A stretch of 30,756 nt of DNA from the IMG/VR virus record IMGVR_UViG_3300022591_000047, positions 1 to 30,756 of that record. One strand, 5' to 3'. A program made the translations under genes and the position numbers. The stretch is from a virus. Positions 7,698 to 14,455 of this stretch are shown here, piece by piece; position 1 is the stretch's first letter; each line of letters begins with the position of its first letter. A model generated the notes under the pieces. That model made no database searches. It saw only the letters and a program-made list of their open reading frames with translations, and was not told the DNA's origin.

Positions 7698-8400
7698 TAT
7701 AATTTTTATCAGTTATAATGAGCCAAATGCTGAAAAAAACTTTTCTATTTTAAAAGAACGATTTCCGTTAGTTAAGCGTATAGACGGAGTTGTAGGCATA
7801 CACCAAGCACATATTGCCGCCGCAAAAAAAGCATTTACTAAAATGTTTTGGGTAGTAGATGCTGACGCAGAAATACTACCATCATTTAAATTTGATTACA
7901 TTGTACCTGAATGGGATTTAGAAACAGTACATGTGTGGCGCAGTCGTAATCCTGTTAATGGATTAGAGTACGGCTACGGCGGAGTTAAACTATTGCCTAA
8001 AGATCTAACTAAAAACATGGACTTATCTAAAACAGATATGACCACAAGCATTAGTAAGTCATTTAAACCTATTCCGGAAGTGAGTAATATTACAGCATTT
8101 AACACAGATGCGTTTAGTGCATGGCGTTCAGCATTTCGCGAATGTGCTAAGTTAGCTAGTAATACTATTGATCGTCAAGATAGTTCAGAAACATTTGAAA
8201 GATTAATAACTTGGTGTACTACAGGTGATGAACAACCTTGGGGCATCTATGCCATTGCAGGCGCACTCGCCGGCAAAACATACGGTGAAAGAAATGCCGC
8301 TGATCAAGCGGCATTGAGTAAGATAAATGATTATACCTGGTTGCTAGATAAGTTTAATTCTGAACAAGCTCATCAGCCATTGGAAAGATTTCAGAAATAA
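7690..8400 (+). CDS. GT-A-type glycosyltransferase-like protein (pair 2, copy b)
   Basis: A 236-residue paralogue of the preceding gene. I place the start at the ATG at 7690 rather than the in-frame ATG at 7663: the protein then begins MYDIIFISYNEPNAEKN, matching the paralogue's first strand, and AAGG lies upstream, while 7663 has no ribosome-binding sequence. WVVDADAEI at residues 54-62 holds the DAD motif. GYGGVKLLPKDLTKNM, FSAWRSAFRE and LITWCTTGDE repeat those of the paralogue. It lacks about 60 residues found in copy a. Its last 47 bases overlap the 3' end of the convergent thyX gene. Confidence 0.65.
   Translation: MYDIIFISYNEPNAEKNFSILKERFPLVKRIDGVVGIHQAHIAAAKKAFTKMFWVVDADAEILPSFKFDYIVPEWDLETVHVWRSRNPVNGLEYGYGGVKLLPKDLTKNMDLSKTDMTTSISKSFKPIPEVSNITAFNTDAFSAWRSAFRECAKLASNTIDRQDSSETFERLITWCTTGDEQPWGIYAIAGALAGKTYGERNAADQAALSKINDYTWLLDKFNSEQAHQPLERFQK
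8293..8315 (-). terminator. Candidate terminator for the minus-strand early block
   Basis: AATGCCGC and GCGGCATT form a perfect 8-bp stem with a 7-base loop. Read on the minus strand, just past the thyX stop, the stem is followed by a T-rich TTTCTTTC tail. The hairpin lies inside the plus-strand glycosyltransferase-like gene, where the opposite flank is not T-rich, so it would act mainly on minus-strand transcripts. Structure is seen; termination is inferred. Confidence 0.4.
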
Positions 8401-9022
8401 CTTTTGCACAAGCAATAGCAACTTCTTGATGTTCTTTCTGTGTACCATTAGCACTACGTAATTCAATGAAATGAATCCAACTACGTAATGTACCATTCAT
8501 ATATAGACGACTTTCGATAAGTCCTTCTGGTAATACAGCACGAGCTTGTTCTTTAGCTATGCCGTTAGCAATAGCCCATTCATACTCTCGTTTAGCGGCA
8601 TAAATGACTCGTTGTTGAGCTCTATACCATTCATTTTGTAACAGTTGATCATCGACTTCGATGCTGTTCTGTCTATTTTTGTCGTCTTGCAATCTTGCTT
8701 CTCTTGTGACAAAATTAAGGTCTTTAGTAGGGTCCGCATATCGCTGACTAAATTCTTGAAAGCTAAAGGATCTATGTCGCAAGATCTGTCTTGCAATATC
8801 TCTTGTTGTTGTAATTTCGATACAGGCACTGACCATTTCGAGCGGAGACCAGTGCTGGTGTTTGACCAAGTATCGGATAAGTTTTTCGGATGTCTCTGTG
8901 TTAAGTTGATTGGAAGGATTGCTAACACGGGCGCAATACGCAATGAGTTCCTGTGCATCTGCAATGCCAAGATCTGCAAATTCTTGTGTGGGCTGACTGT
9001 AACTGAGTAATCGAACATTCAT
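8354..9022 (-). CDS. thyX: Flavin-dependent thymidylate synthase ThyX
   Basis: Converts dUMP to dTMP using methylene-tetrahydrofolate, NADPH and FAD, raising the dTTP supply for phage DNA synthesis. The 222-residue length is typical. The diagnostic ThyX motif RHRxxSxxxxSxR is exact at residues 82-94 (RHRSFSFQEFSQR). HWSPLE (57-62), ARAVLPEG (160-167) and the C-terminal RSWIHFIELR (180-189), which carries substrate-binding arginines, also match the family. ATG follows the preceding TAA directly. The gene is the last of the minus-strand block and its 3' end overlaps the convergent gene by 47 bases. A FolE homologue further upstream in the same block does not supply its cofactor directly. Confidence 0.95.
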   Translation of the reverse strand: MNVRLLSYSQPTQEFADLGIADAQELIAYCARVSNPSNQLNTETSEKLIRYLVKHQHWSPLEMVSACIEITTTRDIARQILRHRSFSFQEFSQRYADPTKDLNFVTREARLQDDKNRQNSIEVDDQLLQNEWYRAQQRVIYAAKREYEWAIANGIAKEQARAVLPEGLIESRLYMNGTLRSWIHFIELRSANGTQKEHQEVAIACAKVISEIFPMADELVQN

Positions 9023-9340
9023 TTATAATTTCTTTTTCTTTAAAAATTGCTGGGTTGATCTTTCAATGTCTTTTTTAACTCTTTTAGTATCAAGTTTAAA
9101 ATCAACATTGTCTATTTTAGCCTCATAGGACTTGCAAAGTTCAGAGAGCGTTTCTTGGAACTGCTCCCATCCCTTACGCTTGGTTTCTGTTGTTATTTTT
9201 ATTTCCCAAGTCTTGCCATCTTTAAAATTGACCAGCACCGCATGGAGATACCCGATCGGTAGTACATTAAGTTCTACCTCCCCGAACACTTCTGGCCAAT
9301 GCTGTATGACTTCTTTGGGAAGAGGTCTTCCCTTAGTCAT
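9023..9340 (-). CDS. Conserved T4-like phage hypothetical protein, 105 aa
   Basis: Begins MTKGRPLPKEVIQHWPEVFGEV. I chose the ATG at 9340 because it overlaps the upstream TGA by one base (TGATG); an in-frame GTG one codon earlier is less likely. The centre contains a beta-rich FKDGKTWEIKITTETKRKGW segment and the C-terminus is very basic (QQFLKKKKL), which would suit nucleic-acid contact, though no named fold is visible. The family seems familiar from T4-like cyanophages, where it is also unassigned. It is translationally coupled to its upstream neighbour and adjoins thyX. Confidence 0.65.
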   Translation of the reverse strand: MTKGRPLPKEVIQHWPEVFGEVELNVLPIGYLHAVLVNFKDGKTWEIKITTETKRKGWEQFQETLSELCKSYEAKIDNVDFKLDTKRVKKDIERSTQQFLKKKKL

Positions 9341-9951
9341 CACTTAGTTTTTTTGGTCGGAACCAACTCCTCGGCCTTGCGGCGCATAGCGGCTGCTTCT
9401 TTAGCTAATTTATCTGCTTGTGAGCGATAAAATTTTGCTTGATCTTCTGGCGTGCCTTCAGGAGCAACAACTGGTGCTGCCTCTTCACTTAATGGTGCCT
9501 TAACTTCTTCAGAACGTGCAACTTCTGTGACAGTAGTATTAGCTTTAGCTTTATCCATACTGCTCATCGGAACAGCTAATCCGTCTACTGCTACACCACG
9601 TTGTTCTGCAATGATTTGGTTAAGTTCAGATAACTGAATTGACACACCGATAGTAGGAGTCATTTCAATTGCGTCAGTTGAAACTTTAACTAATCGACCA
9701 GTTGCGTGTAATGCTGGTAACATTCTTGAGCCATCTGGAAATTGTGTACGATCCAATGCATCGGCAAATTCATATGCTTCCTGTGCCGCCGGACTTTCTA
9801 CACAATTGATAATAGCGTTGTGCATGTCATCTGGCAAATTCTCTGTCGGAACAACTAGTGCGCTATAAGCGTCACCTGGTAGAGTTCTAAAAGCAACTAG
9901 TACTTTTTTACCTGTAGCTTTAATTCTACCTACGTGTTTAAGTGATTGCAT
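9340..9951 (-). CDS. Conserved T4-like phage hypothetical protein, 203 aa
   Basis: Begins MQSLKHVGRIKATGKKVLVAFRTLPGDAY. The N-terminal 130 residues form a conserved domain with PDGSRMLPALHATGRLVKV and LNQIIAEQRGVAVDGL; I recall close relatives in cyanophage genomes, with no known function. The C-terminal 60 residues are a charged Ala/Glu/Lys-rich stretch (EDQAKFYRSQADKLAKEAA) that probably forms a coiled coil, ending in a basic tail. It lies two bases downstream of a small acidic helical gene and one base overlaps the next gene. Possibly part of a small complex with its neighbours; this is inferred from conserved order only. Confidence 0.7.
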   Translation of the reverse strand: MQSLKHVGRIKATGKKVLVAFRTLPGDAYSALVVPTENLPDDMHNAIINCVESPAAQEAYEFADALDRTQFPDGSRMLPALHATGRLVKVSTDAIEMTPTIGVSIQLSELNQIIAEQRGVAVDGLAVPMSSMDKAKANTTVTEVARSEEVKAPLSEEAAPVVAPEGTPEDQAKFYRSQADKLAKEAAAMRRKAEELVPTKKTK

Positions 9952-9953
9952 AA

Positions 9954-10193
9954 TTATGCTCCTGGCTGTGCCGCTTTTTGTGCTTCTGCTTGTTTAGCAA
10001 CAGTATCTAAAAATGTTGATAATTTGTTATATAATGTACCTACGGCAGCCATTTCATTTGCCTTAAATGTTCCACGTGAACTAGCAATATCGATGATTTG
10101 CTTCATTGCGGCTAGATCGTTTAAGTTTAACTCTGCCGCACCTTCTTGAGGTTCTTGGGCTTCTGGTTGTGTATTTTCTGTAGTATCAGTCAT
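9954..10193 (-). CDS. Conserved small acidic T4-like phage protein, 79 aa
   Basis: The first 20 residues are Glu/Gln/Thr-rich and likely disordered (MTDTTENTQPEAQEP). The remainder is a conserved helical unit, ELNLNDLAAMKQIIDIASSRG followed by FKANEMAAVGTLYNKLSTFLD. I recognise this small protein as recurrent in cyanophage genomes next to the 203-residue gene, without a known function. AAGGAGA lies 4 bases before the ATG, a strong ribosome-binding site suggesting high expression. Confidence 0.7.
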   Translation of the reverse strand: MTDTTENTQPEAQEPQEGAAELNLNDLAAMKQIIDIASSRGTFKANEMAAVGTLYNKLSTFLDTVAKQAEAQKAAQPGA

Positions 10194-10223
10194 GGTATCT
10201 CCTTTGATAATATACTAACTTAA

Positions 10224-10511
10224 TTATCTCAAGTTTAAATGTGGGCAGGCAATCGTGAAGAAACTAAGTTCCTTTTCAGATTCAAACCCTATAAGCGTAG
10301 TGTATATAATTGTATTATTATGATCGAGCGCAATACTTTGCCCAATATAATATCTATTATTTAAATTGTTTTTAATCCACTCGTCTAAATTGCGAAGTAA
10401 CGGTGTATTATATTTTTCTATAGTTGTATATTTAAAATGCGGAGCGGCAAACTCTACCCTCCGTAGATCAAAATAATTTAGAGGATTTGGTTTGCCGTTC
10501 TTTAACGCCAT
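10224..10511 (-). CDS. Hypothetical protein, 95 aa
   Basis: Starts at an ATG immediately after the TAA of the VWA protein gene and so is probably translated by coupling. It contains YFDLRRVEFAAPHFKYTT, a positively charged central part, and a beta-rich end (NNTIIYTTLIGFESEKELSFF). No membrane segment, metal motif or named domain is visible. It forms an operon with the VWA gene and may be functionally tied to it, but this is position-based inference. Confidence 0.55.
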   Translation of the reverse strand: MALKNGKPNPLNYFDLRRVEFAAPHFKYTTIEKYNTPLLRNLDEWIKNNLNNRYYIGQSIALDHNNTIIYTTLIGFESEKELSFFTIACPHLNLR

Positions 10512-11702
10512 TTATGCTGTAGCCTTTGCAAACTCGTAGTATGCGTACTCGCCAAATGGCGGAACAATTTTATCATTGCCATGGATAATGAATACTGTGT
10601 CACAGTAATTTTCATCGCCCCAGCTACCCCAGGGATAACCGTCTGTGAACATGATAAACTTTTTAGGGTTAATATCATTTTCTTTCATGTATTCCCAGTT
10701 GGCATCAAAGTCTGTACCGCCACCACCCATGACTTCATAGTTATCAAAATCATCCATTGAGTAACCATCAAAGTCTTGCTCGTTGTAAACTCGTGTATCA
10801 AAGCACCAAACTTTAATTTTAAAGTCTTGATATTCTTGCATGATACCTTTGATTTCAGCCATAAAATCTTTAGCTTGCTCATCACCGATTGAACCAGACA
10901 TGTCGATTGCTACACAGATATCAATTGTTTCTTGGAATTGTTGACCTGGCAGTACTGCATTCATGTGCCATCCCTTACGGTTAGGACGCATAAATGAATA
11001 GTCATTCTTGATAGTGCTTTGGATTTGTTGACGCAAAATATCACGCCAATTCATCTTAGGCTCAGTCAGCTCTTTAATCATGCGTTGAATGCCTGCAGGC
11101 GTATTACCCGCACCCGCTGCCTGAGCCGCCGCAATAGTAGCTTCGCGGATTTCATCGCGAATTTGTTTTAGTTCTTCTTTAGAATATTTAGGTTTGTTGC
11201 CACTACCATTGCCATCTTGGTTACCCCAATCGACGTGATCATCAAGCAACTGTCCTAATGCTTCTAATTGCTCGTCATCCATTTTATCTTTAATGTCGTC
11301 ATAGACGGCTTCGGCCGCCCAGCCGTAGTATTTAGGATCGTGGAAAATTTTAATTTCTGGAGGTTGTTCTCCAATGCGGTCGCGTACTAATTGCCCGTTA
11401 ACGCAATAGTCAGCGGCAATGTTGAAAATCTTACGATCACGGCCTTCAGTACGACCCAAGTGATCAAAAACATTATGGAGGATTTCATGTGCAAGAACAA
11501 ACTCAATTTGTTTAACACTAAGTGGCGTAAAAAAATCACGGTTAAAGAAAACAGTACGACCGTCTGTTGCGGCAGTAGCACACCACTCACTGCCATCTTT
11601 AATTTGTAGGCGTGTAGCCATATTACCAAAGAATGGATGACGCAGTAGCAGACCAACTCGTGCTACAATAATTTTATCGATAATTGGATCTAAATGTGCC
11701 AT
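10512..11702 (-). CDS. DUF2201-type metallopeptidase/VWA-like protein
   Basis: A 396-residue two-domain protein. The N-terminal half has HEILH at residues 72-76 and a further His at 81, the zinc-site pattern of the putative metallopeptidase domain of the DUF2201 family. The C-terminal half is a von Willebrand A-like domain with a MIDAS: DMSGS at 267-271, Thr330 in GGGGTDF, and TDGYPWG at 353-359. Such proteins pair with MoxR-type AAA+ ATPases, one of which is encoded just upstream, as chaperone-like or metal-insertion machines. Its own perfect sigma-70 promoter and AAGGAG site suggest early, strong expression. Cellular target in infection is unknown. Confidence 0.85.
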   Translation of the reverse strand: MAHLDPIIDKIIVARVGLLLRHPFFGNMATRLQIKDGSEWCATAATDGRTVFFNRDFFTPLSVKQIEFVLAHEILHNVFDHLGRTEGRDRKIFNIAADYCVNGQLVRDRIGEQPPEIKIFHDPKYYGWAAEAVYDDIKDKMDDEQLEALGQLLDDHVDWGNQDGNGSGNKPKYSKEELKQIRDEIREATIAAAQAAGAGNTPAGIQRMIKELTEPKMNWRDILRQQIQSTIKNDYSFMRPNRKGWHMNAVLPGQQFQETIDICVAIDMSGSIGDEQAKDFMAEIKGIMQEYQDFKIKVWCFDTRVYNEQDFDGYSMDDFDNYEVMGGGGTDFDANWEYMKENDINPKKFIMFTDGYPWGSWGDENYCDTVFIIHGNDKIVPPFGEYAYYEFAKATA

Positions 11703-11727
11703 GAATGCTCCTTAACTGTATGTATAT

Positions 11728-11756
11728 ATTATAACAGGGACCGTAGTCCCTGTCAA
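11728..11756 (-). promoter_or_regulatory. Perfect consensus sigma-70 promoter for the VWA gene
   Basis: On the minus strand TTGACA (11756-11751) and TATAAT (11733-11728) are separated by exactly 17 bases, a full consensus match. The predicted start lies near 11721, giving a leader of about 20 bases with AAGGAG before the ATG at 11702. The spacer is a perfect palindrome (separate entry). It should be read by unmodified host RNA polymerase early in infection. Confidence 0.8.
11734..11753 (-). promoter_or_regulatory. Perfect 8-bp palindrome with TACG loop inside the promoter spacer
   Basis: ACAGGGAC, TACG, GTCCCTGT: an 8-bp perfect stem closed by a C(UACG)G tetraloop, one of the most stable RNA loops. 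It occupies the whole spacer and the last three bases of the -35 box of the VWA promoter, 20 bases past the moxR stop codon. It may be an operator, a terminator-like hairpin for the moxR transcript (the downstream tail TATAATATATA is AT-rich but not a T tract), or both. Confidence 0.55.
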
Positions 11757-11772
11757 TTGATGCTATGCCAAA

Positions 11773-12861
11773 TTACTTCTCAGTGGCTTGGGCAATGTAC
11801 TTACCAAATTTAGTATGAAACTCATCAAAACATGCAATCTCATCTGGATCCAATGGCAACTTATAAGTTGACAATGCAATCTTAGTACCCATAATAACCA
11901 ACTCAGTTTCGAAGTTCTTCATCATGAATTCAAAGAAGCAGTTAACTTTTGAGTTCCAATCTTTGTCTTTCTTGTCGCAAGCATCTTTTAGCTCATAGCA
12001 CAATGACACAGTTAAAGAATACATAGCTGAAATCTCTTTTGAGTTCATTGTTTTAACTTTGCCATTCAAAATATCACGTGGATCTGGCATTTTGCTAGAA
12101 ATCTTACGGTGTGCCATAAACTTAACAGCAAGGCCTTCACCAACTGAACCCGATACTAAGTCTGCTAATGTTTCAACATCACAGTCGTCATCATGAAGCA
12201 ATTCGCTTACAAATGCCCAAGAGCGTGGTGTAGCAAATGCACGTGAGCTAGACTTTGGATCGAAGTCATACAAGTCTTTCTTAGAGAAAGTCAAAAAGCC
12301 TACAACGTCTTTATGGACTTTGTTTTCAGTAGCCCACTCAAAGTAGTCATCCCAATCCACTGTCATTTCTAAGTGAACAAAACGATTAGCCAACGGAGCA
12401 GGCATACGATAAGTAACACCCTTGTCAGTTTCACGGTTACCTGCGGCAACGATTACAACGTTTTCTGGCAAATAGTAAGTACCAACACGTCGATTCAAAA
12501 TAAGTTGATAAGCGGCGGCTTGTACACTAGGTGCCGCAGAGTTCATTTCATCCAAGAATAGGATAATTTGTTTATGATTCTTAGCAAATTCTTTGCTAGG
12601 CAATTCTGAAGGAGGTGCCCAACGCATAGTGCCATCGTTGGAATCAAAGTATGGAATACCTTTAATGTCTGTAGGCTCCCACAATGACAATCGGACGTCA
12701 ATTACATGAGCTTCGAGCTCAGTGCCCAATTGTTTGATAATATCCGACTTACCAATGCCGGGAGGACCCCATACAAAGATTGGACGCTGATTTTTAAATG
12801 CTTTACGCAGTGACTTTTTAGCACCTTTTGGGCCCACTGTGCGACTGATAATCTCGCTCAT
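11773..12861 (-). CDS. MoxR-type AAA+ ATPase
   Basis: A 362-residue AAA+ protein. Walker A is WGPPGIGKS (31-39), Walker B LFLDEMN (101-107), sensor 1 AAGN (139-142), and PAPLANRFVH (154-163) carries the likely arginine-finger region. The order and spacing fit the MoxR branch, which works with VWA proteins to remodel or activate client proteins. The downstream gene encodes the expected VWA partner, but the two have separate promoters. It lies between unknown early genes; the client in the infected cell is unknown. Start is the ATG at 12861 with AGGAA upstream. RavA/MoxR relatives appear in bacterial stress and defence contexts, so a host-manipulation role is possible but unproven. Confidence 0.88.
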   Translation of the reverse strand: MSEIISRTVGPKGAKKSLRKAFKNQRPIFVWGPPGIGKSDIIKQLGTELEAHVIDVRLSLWEPTDIKGIPYFDSNDGTMRWAPPSELPSKEFAKNHKQIILFLDEMNSAAPSVQAAAYQLILNRRVGTYYLPENVVIVAAGNRETDKGVTYRMPAPLANRFVHLEMTVDWDDYFEWATENKVHKDVVGFLTFSKKDLYDFDPKSSSRAFATPRSWAFVSELLHDDDCDVETLADLVSGSVGEGLAVKFMAHRKISSKMPDPRDILNGKVKTMNSKEISAMYSLTVSLCYELKDACDKKDKDWNSKVNCFFEFMMKNFETELVIMGTKIALSTYKLPLDPDEIACFDEFHTKFGKYIAQATEK

Positions 12862-12911
12862 ATAATTCCTATCTTAAAAAAGTTTTGTTGAAAAACGCTG
12901 TTGATGTAAGT

Positions 12912-12940
12912 ATTATACGTGGAAGTGCTAGAAGTGTCAA
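12912..12940 (-). promoter_or_regulatory. Perfect consensus sigma-70 promoter for moxR-type gene
   Basis: TTGACA (12940-12935), a 17-base spacer and TATAAT (12917-12912) on the minus strand. The upstream gene's TGA stop (12939-12937) is part of the -35 hexamer. The leader of about 45 bases ends in AGGAA before the ATG at 12861. The match is complete, so host polymerase should use it strongly. Confidence 0.8.
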
Positions 12941-13344
12941 CGATTATTTTGGCTATCTAGCTCTTTTTGTCGCTCATTCATTGCTTTAATGAGTCCAAAT
13001 TTTCGAATGTCGTCTGAAAACAAAAATAACTCAAACGACTTTTTTTCTGAAAATACAGTAATGCTTTCTATGGTAAGATAGTATGGGCAATCTATATACC
13101 TTTCCAAAAAGATGATAGTTTGTGGACTAAGCTCAATTGGCTCAGTAAACGGAATTTCATAACTAGCCAATTCCAATTCTTTTGTTAGAAAATCAAATCC
13201 AGCATCGCTTAATCGAAATGCTGTTTGTTTATTAACACGGTTGGATTGCCACCAAGTTCTTGAGTACATTGTTACGTTGGTCTCGTCTGTACTCTTGCCC
13301 CACTGCTGTAGGAAAATTTTGGTTAATGTATCTCTGTCGATCAT
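12937..13344 (-). CDS. Hypothetical protein, 135 aa
   Basis: Begins MIDRDTLTKIFLQQWGKSTDE, with an aromatic MYSRTWWQSNRVNKQTAFRLSDAG segment and a DIRKFGLIKAMNERQKEL helical end. The middle has a hydrophobic ELSPQTIIFLERYIDCPYYLT stretch that looks like a buried helix plus strand rather than a membrane segment. Its start overlaps the upstream gene's TGA as ATGA (13341-13344), so the two are co-translated. I recall relatives in T4-like cyanophages with no function assigned. The stop codon overlaps the promoter of the next gene. Confidence 0.62.
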   Translation of the reverse strand: MIDRDTLTKIFLQQWGKSTDETNVTMYSRTWWQSNRVNKQTAFRLSDAGFDFLTKELELASYEIPFTEPIELSPQTIIFLERYIDCPYYLTIESITVFSEKKSFELFLFSDDIRKFGLIKAMNERQKELDSQNNR

Positions 13345-13625
13345 TTAACAATAGTACCAGAAGTTAACTTAACTACTTGAAAGTCTTCTGTACCAAATGT
13401 TAAATTTAATTTCTTAGCTAAGTTGTGTGCGTGACCAGGATTACTAAAAGAAACCTTTTTGTATTTTGGGCCAGGATAAGATGTGAGGCTATTAAAGCTC
13501 TTAAGATTGAAAGGCTCATTTTTATAAAAGACAGCCCAAATTGCCTCTGCTTCGAGGATCTGTTCTGCTTTATAAGTTTTTTTGTTTACGTGCTCTAATA
13601 GTATGCGCGGTTTAGGTCTACTCAT
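13341..13625 (-). CDS. Conserved T4-like phage hypothetical protein, 94 aa
   Basis: I place the start at the ATG at 13625 (MSRPKPRILLEHV) because a strong GGAGGA lies 7 bases upstream; the in-frame ATG at 13640 would put that site inside the coding region. Features: Arg/Lys-rich start, EAIWAVFYKNEPFNLK in the middle, then GPKYKKVSFSNPGHAHNLAKKLN. The basic, compact character may suit nucleic-acid binding but no named fold is evident. It follows a late-promoter-like element by about 17 bases and is coupled to the 135-residue gene. Confidence 0.68.
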   Translation of the reverse strand: MSRPKPRILLEHVNKKTYKAEQILEAEAIWAVFYKNEPFNLKSFNSLTSYPGPKYKKVSFSNPGHAHNLAKKLNLTFGTEDFQVVKLTSGTIVK

Positions 13626-13641
13626 TACTGAGTCCTCCATT

Positions 13642-13661
13642 ATGTACGCATATATTTATCT
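13642..13661 (-). promoter_or_regulatory. Late-promoter-like 20-bp element, copy A
   Basis: On the minus strand it reads AGATAAATATATGCGTACAT. It contains ATAAATA, the T4-like late core, and the same 20 bases recur exactly at 14958-14977, also just upstream of a gene. The copy lies 17 bases before the 94-residue gene's start. Conservation beyond the 7-base core suggests the downstream TATGCGTACAT matters too, or recent duplication. Confidence 0.6.
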
Positions 13662-13662
13662 T

Positions 13663-14235
13663 TTATTCTGTGTATAGACCAGGCTTTAATTCAGTGTCCA
13701 TATTCCACGATATAATAGTTTTACGACTTGTACTACTATTAATAGGTGCTCGATGTATCACATAGCTTGGGAACGTTAAGATATCACCTTCTTTAATATC
13801 AAACTCTCCAATTGTAGTTTGATCATACGGATTGATAAATTGAGTTCTAGGACAATCTGCCGGAAGTTCTAAGAAATAAACATTTGTCCAATTACTGCCA
13901 TGAACATGCCACCCGTGTAACGAGTTGTGTTCATATTGCTGAAACCAAATTTCTCTAATTTTAAATTCAGCGTATCCTAACAATGTAGTTACTTCTTGGA
14001 GATGAGTAAACAATGCCGGCCTAACGACTTGAAGCCACGGCCGATTATAGTCCCATCGACTTGTATTCCAGTCACACCTTGTAATATCGACAGCATCTTC
14101 AGTTTCTACTAATCGATCAAATTCTTTTTGATTGTTAATTTCATTAAGAATTTGATCTTTAAGTGCTAGATGTTCTTTGAACTCGCCAATGACATATGGA
14201 CTGTTAAGACTTGTTTTCTTCAAAGCCACCGCCAT
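13663..14235 (-). CDS. 2OG-Fe(II) oxygenase-like protein (double-stranded beta helix)
   Basis: About 190 residues with the layout of a viral 2OG-Fe(II) dioxygenase. GWHVHGSNWTNVYFLELP supplies the HxH pair in the position of the iron-binding HxD/HxH motif, ILTFPSYVIHRAPIN supplies the distal His, and TSRKTIISWNMD holds the Arg expected to bind 2-oxoglutarate. Substrate is unknown. The start is unclear: ATG at 14235 is used here, an in-frame GTG lies at 14247 and a TTG at 14223 with a GGCGGTGG upstream. It overlaps the end of the preceding gene. Two further proteins of similar fold lie at 17182 and 18187. Confidence 0.65.
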   Translation of the reverse strand: MAVALKKTSLNSPYVIGEFKEHLALKDQILNEINNQKEFDRLVETEDAVDITRCDWNTSRWDYNRPWLQVVRPALFTHLQEVTTLLGYAEFKIREIWFQQYEHNSLHGWHVHGSNWTNVYFLELPADCPRTQFINPYDQTTIGEFDIKEGDILTFPSYVIHRAPINSSTSRKTIISWNMDTELKPGLYTE

Positions 14236-14455
14236 CCATACTAACACTAACTACTTCAGTATCTACTGATTGTTTAAGTTGATTAAACATTGTTTCGAAG
14301 TCCTGGTTTACCTTATCTAGCAACTCAGTTAATGCCATGTTAAGCATCCTAGCTTGTGCAAGAGACATTTTAACTTCTTTTGCTTGACTAAGTTCCGCAC
14401 TACGCACCTGTTGAACAAATTGTGTTACAGGAGTTAGGTTAATCTGATTTTGCAT
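14204..14455 (-). CDS. Small helical protein, 83 aa
   Basis: Begins MQNQINLTPVTQFVQQVRSAEL. Residues 8-68 are predicted to be almost entirely helical and probably coiled coil (SLAQARMLNMALTELLDKVN), ending in a glycine-rich DGGGFEENKS tail. It overlaps the upstream gene by 17 bases and runs over the start of the oxygenase-like gene. Similar small helical proteins are frequent in T4-like cyanophages. Function is not recognisable. Confidence 0.6.
   Translation of the reverse strand: MQNQINLTPVTQFVQQVRSAELSQAKEVKMSLAQARMLNMALTELLDKVNQDFETMFNQLKQSVDTEVVSVSMDGGGFEENKS

Noticed and set aside
8530-8580. Plus-strand terminator for the late block within thyX (GCTAT/ATAGC)
   Set aside because: Only 5 bp with a 10-base loop and no T tract; too weak to call.
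8645-9010. Plus-strand open frame of about 120 codons within thyX
   Set aside because: It lies fully antisense to a strongly supported thyX gene, lacks a ribosome-binding site, and its protein is Cys/Phe-rich without recognisable features.
13626-13640. Start of the 94-residue gene at the ATG at 13640
   Set aside because: GGAGGA would then be within the coding region; it is placed ideally for the ATG at 13625.
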